DNA of 64,000 nt, taken from NCBI RefSeq assembly GCF_003700275.1, contig NZ_RBRE01000070.1:1-64000 (forward strand), in the 5' to 3' direction. This document shows positions 50,442 to 59,382 of this stretch, one piece after another (position 1 is the first letter of the stretch; every line of letters starts with the position of its first letter). Made by a program: the position numbers and the translations under genes. Under the pieces are notes generated by a model. That model made no database searches and was not told the DNA's origin. It was given only the letters and a program-made list of their open reading frames with translations. This DNA comes from Pseudomonas cichorii (GTDB lineage: Bacteria > Pseudomonadota > Gammaproteobacteria > Pseudomonadales > Pseudomonadaceae).

Positions 50442-50883
50442 AAAAGCCATATTCCTCGATTGACGCTGTTCGGCTCAGTGCTCACCATCTGCCACACATT
50501 GCAGGATGAACCTGTGGTCAAGACATTGCCCGTTTCCCGTTCCACAGCAACAAACCCATAACAATTTCAAAAAACAGGAATATTGCTCATGTACACCCTC
50601 CTTGCGCACTCCGCTATCACTCCGATCCCTCTCATCAGGTCACTTGACCGACGATGCCCGTCGGCCAAATCCATCGACGCCTGAATCAAACCGGCACACT
50701 CGAAGGCTGCAACCTGTAAAATCTCCGGCCCGACGAATCGTCCAGAAGATATCAGTGCGTAATTGGCTGCTGGCGCAACGGTTCGACGACCTCATTTTTT
50801 ACATGTACAGCGCCTGAGTCGAGTGGACTTCTAAGTCCGACTGTAGCGAACTGCACAGTCTTGGAACGGATGGTTAGAACATC
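50442..50883. other. divergent intergenic region, quiC / MFS transporter
   Basis: About 440 bases without a supported gene. A hairpin AGTCGAGTGGACTT / AAGTCCGACT lies near 50817-50843, just before the transporter gene. A reading frame at 50506-50817 has poor codon use and no family match and is not accepted. Confidence 0.4.
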
Positions 50884-52212
50884 ATGATCAACACCCAAAC
50901 CAACCCCGCCGAGCGGGCTGCCCGGGCAGGCATCGGCGAAAAGATCCGTGGCGCCATGGCGGTCGGCAAGACCCGCTGGGGCATGCTTGCCCTGGTGTTC
51001 TTCGCCACGACCCTGAACTATATCGACCGCGCAGCCCTTGGTGTCATGCAGCCGATCCTGGCCAAGGAAATGAGCTGGACGGCGATGGACTACGCCAACA
51101 TCAACTTCTGGTTCCAGGTCGGTTATGCCGTAGGCTTCCTGCTGCAAGGCCGGTTCATTGACCGGGTCGGCGTCAAGCGCGCATTTTTCCTCGCAGTGCT
51201 GTTGTGGAGCCTGGCAACCGGCGCCCACGGTCTGGCGACTTCCGCTGTCGGCTTCATGATCTGTCGCTTCATTCTGGGCCTGACCGAAGCTGCCAACTAC
51301 CCGGCCTGCGTCAAGACCACACGCCTGTGGTTTCCGGCCGGCGAGCGCGCCGTGGCTACCGGTATCTTCAACGCCGGGACCAACGTCGGCGCGATGCTGA
51401 CACCTGCCCTACTGCCGCTGATCCTGACGGTCTGGGGCTGGCAGGCGGCATTCGTGGCCATGGGCGCGCTCGGCCTGTTCTGGATCATTATCTGGCGCTT
51501 GAAGTATTACAACCCGGAAGATCACCCGACGCTGAGCAAGAGCGAACTGGACTACATCAATCAGGAAGAAGAGCCTGAGCCGGTCAAGGTGCCCTTCTCG
51601 CACATCCTGAAAATGCGCGGCACCTGGGCATTCGCCGTGGCGTACTCGCTGACCGCTCCGGTGTTCTGGTTCTACCTGTACTGGCTGCCGCCGTTTCTCA
51701 ATCAGCAATACAACCTGGGCATCAGCGTCACGCAAATGGGTATCCCGCTGATTCTGATCTGGCTGACTGCCGACGTCGGCAGCATCGGTGGCGGCATCCT
51801 GTCGTCCTGGCTGATCGGTCGCGGTGTACGGGCTACCACTGCGCGCCTGATCTCGATGCTGATCTTCGCCATCACTATCTGCAGCGTGATATTTGCCGCC
51901 AATGCCAGCGGGCTATGGATCGCGGTACTGGCCATCTCGGTGGCAGTGGGTGCGCACCAGGCCTGGACCGCCAATATCTGGAGCCTGGTAATGGACTACA
52001 CGCCCAAGCACCTGATGAGCACCGTGTTCGGCTTCGGTGGCATGTGCGCGGCCATCGGCGGCATGTTCATGACCCAGTTGGTCGGTGCGGTCCTGACCGC
52101 TACCAATAACAACTACAGCGTGCTGTTCACCATGATCCCGGCGATGTACTTCATTGCCCTGACCTGGATGTTCTTCATGGCTCCACGCAAAGTGCCGAAG
52201 ATCAGCCAGTAA
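50884..52212 (+). CDS. MFS transporter of the anion:cation symporter family, probably quinate/shikimate uptake
   Basis: A protein of 442 residues with 12 predicted membrane segments. Family marks: LNYIDRAALGVMQPILAKEM, GRFIDRVGVKRAFFLAVLLW and GLTEAANYPACVKTTRLWFP, typical of ACS/ExuT-type transporters of organic acids. Substrate is inferred from context: it faces quiC and belongs to a quinate/dehydroshikimate cluster. It ends just before the REP pair. Confidence 0.85.
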   Translation: MINTQTNPAERAARAGIGEKIRGAMAVGKTRWGMLALVFFATTLNYIDRAALGVMQPILAKEMSWTAMDYANINFWFQVGYAVGFLLQGRFIDRVGVKRAFFLAVLLWSLATGAHGLATSAVGFMICRFILGLTEAANYPACVKTTRLWFPAGERAVATGIFNAGTNVGAMLTPALLPLILTVWGWQAAFVAMGALGLFWIIIWRLKYYNPEDHPTLSKSELDYINQEEEPEPVKVPFSHILKMRGTWAFAVAYSLTAPVFWFYLYWLPPFLNQQYNLGISVTQMGIPLILIWLTADVGSIGGGILSSWLIGRGVRATTARLISMLIFAITICSVIFAANASGLWIAVLAISVAVGAHQAWTANIWSLVMDYTPKHLMSTVFGFGGMCAAIGGMFMTQLVGAVLTATNNNYSVLFTMIPAMYFIALTWMFFMAPRKVPKISQ

Positions 52213-52221
52213 TCCCCCCCT

Positions 52222-52275
52222 TCGCGAATGAATTCGCTCCCACACCGTACCAGGTGGGAGCGAATTCATTCGCGA
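52222..52275. repeat. REP pair (REPIN-like) at a convergent gene end
   Basis: Perfect 22-bp arms (52222-52243 and 52254-52275) around a 10-base spacer. The inner arm GAATTCGCTCCCAC is close to the REP core common in Pseudomonas. It lies between the ends of the MFS and DMT transporter genes and could form a long hairpin that ends both transcripts. Confidence 0.9.
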
Positions 52276-52278
52276 TTG

Positions 52279-53163
52279 CTATCCGCCCTTGCGCTGCTGC
52301 CAGGCCGCCGCCAGACCACTCAGACAGATGATCGCAATACCGGCTTGCGCGGTAGGCGAAGGCATGTGGTCGAATACCAGGAAACCCAGCAAACCTGCAA
52401 ACACGATCTGGCAATAGCTGAAAGGCGCCAGGATCGCCGGTGCAGTGAAGCGGAACGCCTGGGTCAGCATCAAATGAGCGCCCATCCCGCATGCCCCCAG
52501 TGCCAACAGGAATGGCCAGTGCTTGAGTTCAGGCGTCTGCCAGAAGAACGGCACCAGTGCACTCATCAACAGCGTATTGAACAGGCCGGCAAAGAAGTTG
52601 CTGGTGGTCGGACTGTCGTACGGGCTGACCAGACGGGTCAGCAGCTGGTAGATCGCAAAGCACAAGGCTGAAGACAGCGGCAGCAGGATAGCCGGGGTAA
52701 ACAATTCACCTCCAGGGTGAATGATCACGATCACTCCCGAAAAGCCGACGATCACGGCCAGCCACTGGCCGCGAGTGACCCGTTCTTTCAGCAACGGCAC
52801 CGACAGCGCCGTGACCAGCAAGGGCGCAAGGAAGTTGACCGCCGTGGCTTCGGCTTGCGGGATGAACATCAGGCTGCTGGTGAACAACAGGCTGGTGCCC
52901 AGCAAGGCCATCGCACGCAAGACCTGCAGGCCCGGTCGCTTGGTGCGCAGCACCCGCAGCCCTGCCGAAGGCATGAAAATGAACGCCATGAGCAGCGTAT
53001 GAACCAGATAGCGGGCCCAGACCACCAGAATGATCGGATAGAAACCGGACATGTACTTGGAGAGCGTGTCATGGCTGGCGAACAGAAAGGTCGCCAACAG
53101 AATCAGACCAATCCCCTTGAGGGGTTGATTGACGCCGGATAATGGCGTGCTGGTAGTGCTCAT
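52279..53163 (-). CDS. EamA-family (DMT) transporter
   Basis: A protein of 294 residues with ten predicted membrane helices in two EamA halves (GIGLILLATFLFASHDTLSKYM; LLPLSSALCFAIYQLLTRLV). Substrate unknown; relatives move amino acids or metabolites, usually outward. ATG 53163 follows AAGGAAG. It sits divergent from the OprD porin and may share its regulatory region. Confidence 0.88.
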   Translation of the reverse strand: MSTTSTPLSGVNQPLKGIGLILLATFLFASHDTLSKYMSGFYPIILVVWARYLVHTLLMAFIFMPSAGLRVLRTKRPGLQVLRAMALLGTSLLFTSSLMFIPQAEATAVNFLAPLLVTALSVPLLKERVTRGQWLAVIVGFSGVIVIIHPGGELFTPAILLPLSSALCFAIYQLLTRLVSPYDSPTTSNFFAGLFNTLLMSALVPFFWQTPELKHWPFLLALGACGMGAHLMLTQAFRFTAPAILAPFSYCQIVFAGLLGFLVFDHMPSPTAQAGIAIICLSGLAAAWQQRKGG

Positions 53164-53312
53164 CGGGCTTCCTTACTCATTCGGGCGGAGTGAAAACTAT
53201 TGCGCTCGGCCATGCTGAATTGAAGATTCACAGGGACTACCCCCTCAGCAAGCAAACATCCCTGGCAGTATCCGGGGCTTTTCCAGAAAAATGTTCCAAC
53301 CAGTTAATTCAT

Positions 53313-53327
53313 GGTCGATAATCGCAC
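53313..53327. promoter_or_regulatory. copy B of the 15-bp operator-like motif, before the porin gene
   Basis: GGTCGATAATCGCAC, followed by AAAATAG and preceded by AACCAGTTAATTCAT. It is 93 bases before the porin start and 149 bases before the EamA gene. From memory it resembles PcaR (IclR family) operators such as GTTCGATAATCGCAC; this was not checked. Confidence 0.65.
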
Positions 53328-53420
53328 AAAATAGTATTTTTCCAATTGCAGCCGCATCTTTGGTCTTTACTATCAAAGCCAGTTGTACTGCCCACATAAT
53401 GATAAGAAGGCTCCTACCTC

Positions 53421-54677
53421 ATGCGCTTGAAACATCACTGCAAAATCCTTTGCGGCTTGTCTGCGACCCTCACCGCCGTTATCACCCCGTCCCTCACCCA
53501 GGCCGCAGGCTTCGTCGAGGACGCCAAGGTGGGCTTGAACCTACGCAACTTCTTTATCAACCGCAACTTCGTCGACCCCGACAACGCCCAGAGTGGCGCT
53601 CAGGAATGGACCCAGAACTTCATTCTCGATGCCCGCTCCGGTTTCACTCAGGGCACTGTCGGCTTTGGTGTCGATGTATTGGGGCTCTACTCCCTCAAGC
53701 TCGATGGCGGTAAAGGTTCCGGCGGTACCCAGTTGCTGCCGATTCATGGTGATGGCCGCCCAGCCGATGATTTCGGACGCCTGGGCGTTGCCGCCAAGGC
53801 ACGCTTTTCCAAGACCGAACTGAAAGTCGGCGAATGGATGCCAGTGCTGCCTATCCTGCGCTCTGACGATGGCCGCTCGCTGCCGCAGACCTTTCGCGGT
53901 GGCCAGATCACCTCAAAGGAAATCGACGGCCTGACGCTCTACGGCGGCCAGTTCCGCGCCAACAGCCCGCGTAACGATGCCAGCATGGAAGACATGTCGA
54001 TGCAGGGGCGCGCAGCCTTCACCTCCGACCGTTTCAATTTTGGCGGCGGCGAATACACCTTCAACGAAAAACGCACTCTGGTCGGCCTCTGGTACGCCCA
54101 GCTCGAAGACATTTACCAGCAGCAGTACCTCAATGTGGTGCATAGCCAGCCATTGGGCAACTGGGTGCTGGGCGCCAACCTCGGTTTCTTCAAAGGCAAG
54201 GATGACGGCAGCTCGCTGGCTGGCGATATGGACAACAAGACCTGGTCGGCCATGCTCTCGGCCCGTCACGGCAGCAGTACTTTCTACCTCGGTCTGCAGA
54301 AAGTCAGCGGCGACAGCGCCTGGATGCGGGTCAATGGCACCAGTGGCGGAACCCTGGCCAACGACAGCTACAACTCCAGCTTTGAAAACGCCAAGGAGCG
54401 CTCCTGGCAACTGCGTCACGACTATGATTTCGCCGCGCTCGGCGTACCCGGCCTGACCCTGATGAACCGCTATATCAGTGGCGAAAACGTACACACCGGC
54501 ACCATCACCAACGGCGAAGAATGGGCCCGGGAATCGGAGCTGGCCTACGTCATCCAGGCAGGCTCGCTGAAGAACCTGTCGGTCAAATGGCGCAACTCCA
54601 GCATGCGCCGCGACTACAGCACCAACCAGTTCGACGAGAACCGGCTGATCGTCAGTTATCCGCTGTCGTTTCTCTGA
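53421..54677 (+). CDS. OprD-family outer-membrane porin
   Basis: A protein of 418 residues. A signal peptide (CGLSATLTAVITPSLTQA, cleaved near residue 28) precedes the OprD pattern: FVEDAKVGLNLRNFFINRNF, RSGFTQGTVGFGVDVLGL, FGRLGVAAKARFSKTELKVGE, LPQTFRGGQITSKEIDGLTL, and the aromatic end VSYPLSFL. It makes an 18-strand barrel that admits carboxylates. Context in a quinate/protocatechuate cluster suggests a cyclic or aromatic acid porin of the OccK type. The promoter carries the shared motif. Confidence 0.93.
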   Translation: MRLKHHCKILCGLSATLTAVITPSLTQAAGFVEDAKVGLNLRNFFINRNFVDPDNAQSGAQEWTQNFILDARSGFTQGTVGFGVDVLGLYSLKLDGGKGSGGTQLLPIHGDGRPADDFGRLGVAAKARFSKTELKVGEWMPVLPILRSDDGRSLPQTFRGGQITSKEIDGLTLYGGQFRANSPRNDASMEDMSMQGRAAFTSDRFNFGGGEYTFNEKRTLVGLWYAQLEDIYQQQYLNVVHSQPLGNWVLGANLGFFKGKDDGSSLAGDMDNKTWSAMLSARHGSSTFYLGLQKVSGDSAWMRVNGTSGGTLANDSYNSSFENAKERSWQLRHDYDFAALGVPGLTLMNRYISGENVHTGTITNGEEWARESELAYVIQAGSLKNLSVKWRNSSMRRDYSTNQFDENRLIVSYPLSFL

Positions 54678-54732
54678 TAGCCGAAAGCCGCCGGGGAATG
54701 ACTTCCCCGGCGGCACTTGCAATGCAGCTTGA

Positions 54733-55131
54733 TCAGTCCTTGTTGAATGACTCCACACCCATCTCGTCCCAGACTTCCTCGGCCAGATGGAAAGTCGCAT
54801 TGGCGGCCGGAATCCCGCAATAGATCGCACTCTGCATCAGTACCTCCTTAATCTCCTCACGGGTCACGCCATTGTTTTTGGCGGCCTTGAGATGCAGGCG
54901 CAACTCCCCTTCGCGATTCATACCGATCAACATGGCGATGGTGATCAGGCTGCGGGTATGGCGCGGCAGGCCGGGACGGGTCCAGATGTCACCCCAGGCA
55001 TGGCGGGTGATCATTTCCTGAAACTCTTCGTTGAACGGGGTCAGTTTTTTCAGGCTGTTATCGACATGGGCATCGCCCAGCACCGCACGACGGACCTGCA
55101 TGCCGGCCTGGTAACGTTGTTCTTCGTTCAT
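54733..55131 (-). CDS. pcaC: 4-carboxymuconolactone decarboxylase
   Basis: A protein of 132 residues with the usual start MNEEQRYQAGMQVRRAVLGDAHV and the core ITRHAWGDIWTRPGLPRHTRSLITIAM (given in parts: HAWGDIWTRPGLP; RSLITIAMLIGM). The GVTREEIKEVLMQSAIYCGIPAA end carries the conserved Cys/His region. It turns 4-carboxymuconolactone into beta-ketoadipate enol-lactone. Its start overlaps the pcaB stop (ATGA), so pcaD, which usually sits here, is missing. Confidence 0.95.
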   Translation of the reverse strand: MNEEQRYQAGMQVRRAVLGDAHVDNSLKKLTPFNEEFQEMITRHAWGDIWTRPGLPRHTRSLITIAMLIGMNREGELRLHLKAAKNNGVTREEIKEVLMQSAIYCGIPAANATFHLAEEVWDEMGVESFNKD

Positions 55132-56489
55132 TGCTTGATCCTTGTGTGTTCAGCCACGGCACGTTCGACCCAGAGTCGGGCCTGGCCAAGGTAATGGGCC
55201 GGATCGAGCAGGCGATCCAGCTCCAGGGATGACAGTTGAGCGGTAACCTGCGGATCCTCGCCCAGTACCTGACGCAGATGAGCGTCCTGCTGGACGGCAC
55301 GCCGGCAGTTCTGCTCAACCAGATGATGAGCCGCATCGCGACCGATACGTTGCGCCAGGGCAATGCTGACCGCTTCGGCCAGCACCAGTCCCCGGGTAGA
55401 TTGCAGATTGCTCAACATGCGCTGTTCATCGACTTCCAGGCCTGGCACAACCAGCAAGGCCTGCTGCAACGAACCGGATACCAGGCAACACAGTTCAGGC
55501 AGGGTTTCCCACTCGGCATGCCACAGCCCGAGGCTGCGTTCGTGCTCCTGTGGCATGGCCGCCAACATGGTCGCAACCAGCCCCGGTGCGCGGGTCGCGG
55601 CACCGATCATCACCGCCGCGCCCACCGGATTACGCTTGTGCGGCATGGTCGAGGAACCGCCCTTGCCTGCCGCCGCCGGCTCGAACACTTCGCCTACTTC
55701 GGTCTGCATCAACAGGCTGATGTCCCGACCCAGCTTGCCCAGACTTCCGGCGATCATGCCCAGCAGACTGGCGAACTCAACCAGCCGATCGCGCTGGGTA
55801 TGCCAGGGCTGCTCGGGCACATTCAGGTGCAGTTCGTCCGCCAGCGCCTCGGCCACCGCGAAAGCCTGATCGCCCAAGGCTGCCAGACTGCCGGAAGCGC
55901 CGCCGAATTGCAGACAGAGCAGGCGTGGCTTGATTTCGTCCAGACGCTGGCGATGGCGCGTCACTGCCCCCAGCCAGCCTGCGATCTTCATGCCCAGGGT
56001 CACCGGCGTCGCCTGTTGCAACCAGGTACGTCCCGCCAAAGGCGTTTGCGCATGACGCAGGGCCTGCCCGGCCAGCGCTTCGGCCAGTTGCTCCAGATCC
56101 TGCTCCAGCAACTCAATGGCCCGGCGCAATTGCAAAACCAGCCCGCTGTCCATGACATCCTGGCTGGTGGCACCCATGTGCACATAGCGTTCGGCTTCAG
56201 GGTTGCTCCGGGCAATCTGCTTGCCCAGAGCCTTGACCAGTGGAATCGCCGAATTGCCCGCATTGCCGATGGCAATCGCCAATGCATCGAAATCGAACAG
56301 CTCGGCGCGGCAGCCTTGCTCGATATGGGCCACCACTTCAGCGGGAATCAGACCAACCCGCGCCTGAGCCCTGGCCAGTGCTGCCTCGAAATCCAGCATG
56401 CCCTGCACGCGCCCGCAGTCGGAGAAAATCCCGCGCATCCCGGCCTGAGTGAAATAGGCATCGAAAAGTTGATTGTTCGGTCTGCTCAC
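55128..56489 (-). CDS. pcaB: 3-carboxy-cis,cis-muconate cycloisomerase
   Basis: A protein of 453 residues of the fumarase/aspartase superfamily. It starts at GTG 56489 (MSRPNNQLFDAYFTQAGM), 7 bases after GGAG. The signature GGSSTMPHKRNPVGA and the segment MGATSQDVMDSGLVLQLRRA are intact. It lactonises the ring-cleavage product of protocatechuate. It follows pcaK by 23 bases and overlaps pcaC. Confidence 0.97.
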   Translation of the reverse strand: MSRPNNQLFDAYFTQAGMRGIFSDCGRVQGMLDFEAALARAQARVGLIPAEVVAHIEQGCRAELFDFDALAIAIGNAGNSAIPLVKALGKQIARSNPEAERYVHMGATSQDVMDSGLVLQLRRAIELLEQDLEQLAEALAGQALRHAQTPLAGRTWLQQATPVTLGMKIAGWLGAVTRHRQRLDEIKPRLLCLQFGGASGSLAALGDQAFAVAEALADELHLNVPEQPWHTQRDRLVEFASLLGMIAGSLGKLGRDISLLMQTEVGEVFEPAAAGKGGSSTMPHKRNPVGAAVMIGAATRAPGLVATMLAAMPQEHERSLGLWHAEWETLPELCCLVSGSLQQALLVVPGLEVDEQRMLSNLQSTRGLVLAEAVSIALAQRIGRDAAHHLVEQNCRRAVQQDAHLRQVLGEDPQVTAQLSSLELDRLLDPAHYLGQARLWVERAVAEHTRIKQ

Positions 56490-56512
56490 ATCACCGCTCC
56501 AGAGTCAGAAAA

Positions 56513-57862
56513 TCAGGTGGCGTCAGCATGGCTGACCCAACCCTTGATCAGAATCGCCAGCGCCGCCAGCGCCGCCGGGACCACCAGTGCCGTCAGCACC
56601 TGCTCGAAACTCCAGCCCAGCCCCAGCAGGGTCGCACCGGCCCAGGCACCGAGAATCGCACCAAAGCGGCCAATCCCCAACATCCAGGAAACGCCGGTAG
56701 CGCGGCCCTGGGTCGGATAGAAACGGGCAGCCAGCGAAGGCATTGCCGACTGCGCACCATTGATGCACATGCCCGCCACCAGTACCAGAGTCGCCAACAG
56801 CGCAACATTATTCAGGCTTTGCCCGACCAGCCAGGCGAACACACCGGCCAGCGCATAGGCCACGCCAATCACTTTATGCGGGTTGAAACGATCCATGGCC
56901 CAGCCGACACCCACCGCACTGAGCACCCCGCCGAACTGGAACAGGGCACCAATGAACGCCGACTGTTCCATGCTTGCGCCGCTGTCGCGCATCAAGGTCG
57001 GCAGCCAGCTGGTCAACAGGTAAACGATCACCAGCCCCATGAAATAAGTCAGCCACAGCAGCAAGGTGCCCGCGCTGTAGGTGCCGGAGAAGATCACCTT
57101 CAGCACATTGCGGCTGCTGACAGTCTTCTGCTCGGGAACGCTGAACCCCGTGACACCCGCCACTTCAAGCGGCGCAATCGGCGCCAGCACCTTGCGAATC
57201 CGCTCGGCACCGCGATTGCGCACCACCAGAAAACGCGCCGACTCCGGCAGCCAGATCATCAGCACCACCGCCAGCAGCAACGGCAGGATACCGCCAAGCA
57301 TCAGCAGACTGTGCCAGCCCAGGCTGGGAATCATTTTTGCCGAGACGAACCCGCCACACGCCATGCCCAGATTGAAGCCGCAGAACATGCTGGTCACCAG
57401 TAAGGACTTGAGGCGTTCCGGGGTGTATTCGGACAACAGCGTGGTCGCATTGGGCATGGCTGCACCCAGGCCCAATCCGGTCAGCAGACGCAGGATCAGC
57501 AGTTGTTCGATATTGCTGCTGTAGGCCGAAAGCAGACTGAACAGCCCGAACAGAAACACGGCGACCACCAGCACCACCTTGCGACCGAAACGGTCAGCCA
57601 GCGGCCCCGAACCCAGTGCACCGAATACCATGCCGATCAAGGCGGCACTCATCACCGGCCCCAGGCTGGAACGGTCAATGCCCCAATCCTGGCTCAGGGC
57701 CGGCGCGATAAAGCCCATCGCGGCAGTGTCCAGACCGTCGAGAAAGACGATCAGAAAGCACAACGCAACAATCCGCCATTGATACCTCGACAGCGGCTGA
57801 CTATTGATGAAAACCTGCACGTCGAGCGTTCCCGTGGCGGGCCCGCGAGCTGAAAGCGTCAT
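56513..57862 (-). CDS. pcaK: aromatic acid:H+ symporter (PcaK type)
   Basis: A protein of 449 residues of the AAHS family. It has 12 membrane segments and the family motif DGLDTAAMGFIAPALSQDWG (DGxD in helix 1), then GSGPLADRFGRKVVLV. Members carry 4-hydroxybenzoate or protocatechuate inward. ATG 57862 follows AAAGGAAA. An A-rich Crc/Hfq-type motif overlaps the ribosome site. It lies 69 bases after pcaG. Confidence 0.92.
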   Translation of the reverse strand: MTLSARGPATGTLDVQVFINSQPLSRYQWRIVALCFLIVFLDGLDTAAMGFIAPALSQDWGIDRSSLGPVMSAALIGMVFGALGSGPLADRFGRKVVLVVAVFLFGLFSLLSAYSSNIEQLLILRLLTGLGLGAAMPNATTLLSEYTPERLKSLLVTSMFCGFNLGMACGGFVSAKMIPSLGWHSLLMLGGILPLLLAVVLMIWLPESARFLVVRNRGAERIRKVLAPIAPLEVAGVTGFSVPEQKTVSSRNVLKVIFSGTYSAGTLLLWLTYFMGLVIVYLLTSWLPTLMRDSGASMEQSAFIGALFQFGGVLSAVGVGWAMDRFNPHKVIGVAYALAGVFAWLVGQSLNNVALLATLVLVAGMCINGAQSAMPSLAARFYPTQGRATGVSWMLGIGRFGAILGAWAGATLLGLGWSFEQVLTALVVPAALAALAILIKGWVSHADAT

Positions 57863-57874
57863 GGATGTTTCCTT

Positions 57875-57882
57875 TTATTTTT
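57875..57882 (-). promoter_or_regulatory. A-rich Crc/Hfq-type motif before pcaK
   Basis: AAAAATAA on the minus strand fits AANAANAA, right next to the pcaK ribosome site. In Pseudomonas such motifs let Hfq with Crc block translation while preferred carbon sources last. A short motif, so only moderate weight. Confidence 0.5.
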
Positions 57883-57931
57883 ATAAGGTCGCCTGCCAAT
57901 GCAGGCGCCATGTCACGCACGCAAGAATCGA

Positions 57932-58534
57932 TCAGAAGTCGAAGAACACTGTTTCTCCTTCACCCTGGACCTGAATATCGAAACGATAGGCCAGTTGACC
58001 GTCGACACTGCAACGCCGGGCTATCAGGGTTTCGCGACGCGGTGGCTGTTCGATCAGGTTGAGCACCGGATCGACTGCATTGGCCTGTTGCTCGTCGTCG
58101 AAATACAGCCGCGTCTGCAAATGGATATTGATTCCACGGGCAAACAGCGAAACGTTGATATGAGCGGCCATCGGCACCCCGGCCGCATTGCGCACCACAC
58201 CCGGCTTGATGGTCTTGAGCGTCCACAGACCATCATCTCCCGTCGCGCTACGGCCAAAGCCGTTGAAGGGCTTGTCCGCGCCGTAGACGCTGTCATACAC
58301 GCCGTTGTGATCAGCCTGCCAGAACTCCAGAAAGGCATCGCGGATCAGGTGGCCATTGCCATCGTAGACATTGCCCAGCAAGAGGATGTGCTCGCCCGGA
58401 GCGCCGGGCCTGGCCATCTCGTTGCCGATTTCCAGCTCGCGGGTCGGGTTTCCGGCGACTTCCAGCGCCAGACCGATATGCACATAAGGGCCAGCAGTCT
58501 GCGAAGGTGTTTCCTGCAACAGTTGAACGGGCAT
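57932..58534 (-). CDS. pcaG: protocatechuate 3,4-dioxygenase alpha subunit
   Basis: A protein of 200 residues. LQETPSQTAGPYVHIGLALE is the classic start, then VYDGNGHLIRDAFLEFWQAD, GRSATGDDGLWTLKTIKPG and AHINVSLFARGINIHLQTRLYF. The alpha chain lacks the iron ligands, as expected; PcaH supplies them. AGGAGG precedes ATG 58534. It is 12 bases after pcaH. Confidence 0.97.
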   Translation of the reverse strand: MPVQLLQETPSQTAGPYVHIGLALEVAGNPTRELEIGNEMARPGAPGEHILLLGNVYDGNGHLIRDAFLEFWQADHNGVYDSVYGADKPFNGFGRSATGDDGLWTLKTIKPGVVRNAAGVPMAAHINVSLFARGINIHLQTRLYFDDEQQANAVDPVLNLIEQPPRRETLIARRCSVDGQLAYRFDIQVQGEGETVFFDF

Positions 58535-58546
58535 GTCGAAACCTCC

Positions 58547-59266
58547 TCAGCAGTTTTCAAAGTGCGTCTTGCGCTGGCCGCGCAGAACGATATCGAAGCG
58601 ATACGCCAGGCAATCCATCGGATTGCCCATGCCGAGGTCGAGCCGGGCAATCAGGCTCTGGACCGCGTCCGGGTTGACAATCGACTTGACGATCGGGCAG
58701 ATCGGAATCAGCGGATCACCCTCGAAATACAACTGGGTAATCAGGCGGGTAGCAATTGAAGGACCGCTGACCGAGACATGGATATGCGCCGGACGCCAGT
58801 CGTTGGGGCCGTTGCGCCAAGGGTACGGGCCTGGTTTGACGGTGCGGAAGCTGTAGTTGCCTTCGCTGTCGGTCAGAGTCCGGCCCACGCCGCCGAAATT
58901 GGGGTCGATGGGCGCCAGGTAGCTGTCGCGCTTGTGGCGATAGCGGCCACCGGCATTGGCTTGCCAGATTTCTACCAGCGTGTGCGGGATCGGCTTGCCG
59001 TACTGATCGCAGACCCGACCGGCGACGATGATTCGCTCACCGATGGGCAAGCCACCGTTGTTGAAGTTGAGCAACAGATCGTTGTCGTGATGACCGAACT
59101 TGAGGTGCGAGAAATCCGGGCCGCTGGTTTCGGAAACGGATTGCGGAATACTGACCAGCGCCTGGCGCGGTGAGCGCAGGATCGAGGTCTTGTAATCCGG
59201 GGTCAGAGCTTTGGGATGCCAATTACGATCCCGAATGACGAAACGGCTATTGTCCGCGACAGACAT
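58547..59266 (-). CDS. pcaH: protocatechuate 3,4-dioxygenase beta subunit
   Basis: A protein of 239 residues. The four Fe(III) ligands are all visible: Tyr109 (GGRYRHKRDSY), Tyr148 (GPYPWRNG), His161 and His163 (RPAHIHVSVSG). The binding segment PIGERIIVAGRVCDQYGKPI is also normal. It cleaves protocatechuate between the hydroxyls to 3-carboxy-cis,cis-muconate. ATG 59266 follows AAGGAGA, and the length matches P. putida PcaH. An A-rich Crc-type motif and a PcaQ site lie upstream. Confidence 0.98.
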   Translation of the reverse strand: MSVADNSRFVIRDRNWHPKALTPDYKTSILRSPRQALVSIPQSVSETSGPDFSHLKFGHHDNDLLLNFNNGGLPIGERIIVAGRVCDQYGKPIPHTLVEIWQANAGGRYRHKRDSYLAPIDPNFGGVGRTLTDSEGNYSFRTVKPGPYPWRNGPNDWRPAHIHVSVSGPSIATRLITQLYFEGDPLIPICPIVKSIVNPDAVQSLIARLDLGMGNPMDCLAYRFDIVLRGQRKTHFENC

Positions 59267-59276
59267 GGCGTTCTCC

Positions 59277-59287
59277 TTGTTTTTCTT
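59277..59287 (-). promoter_or_regulatory. A-rich Crc/Hfq-type motif before pcaH
   Basis: AAGAAAAACAA on the minus strand contains two overlapping AANAANAA matches directly next to the AAGGAGA ribosome site of pcaH. This is the usual position for Hfq/Crc translational repression of catabolic genes in Pseudomonas. Confidence 0.6.
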
Positions 59288-59382
59288 ATGGAGCGCGCAA
59301 GTGTCGATCACTTGCGCTGCAGGCTGCGGCGAAGTGTCGCGTGATAAAAACCGGTCGAAAAATGAAAATAATCGCAGCATCC

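Noticed and set aside
50506..50817. A 103-residue frame before the MFS transporter
   Set aside because: Poor codon use, no homology signs; better read as leader and regulatory DNA.
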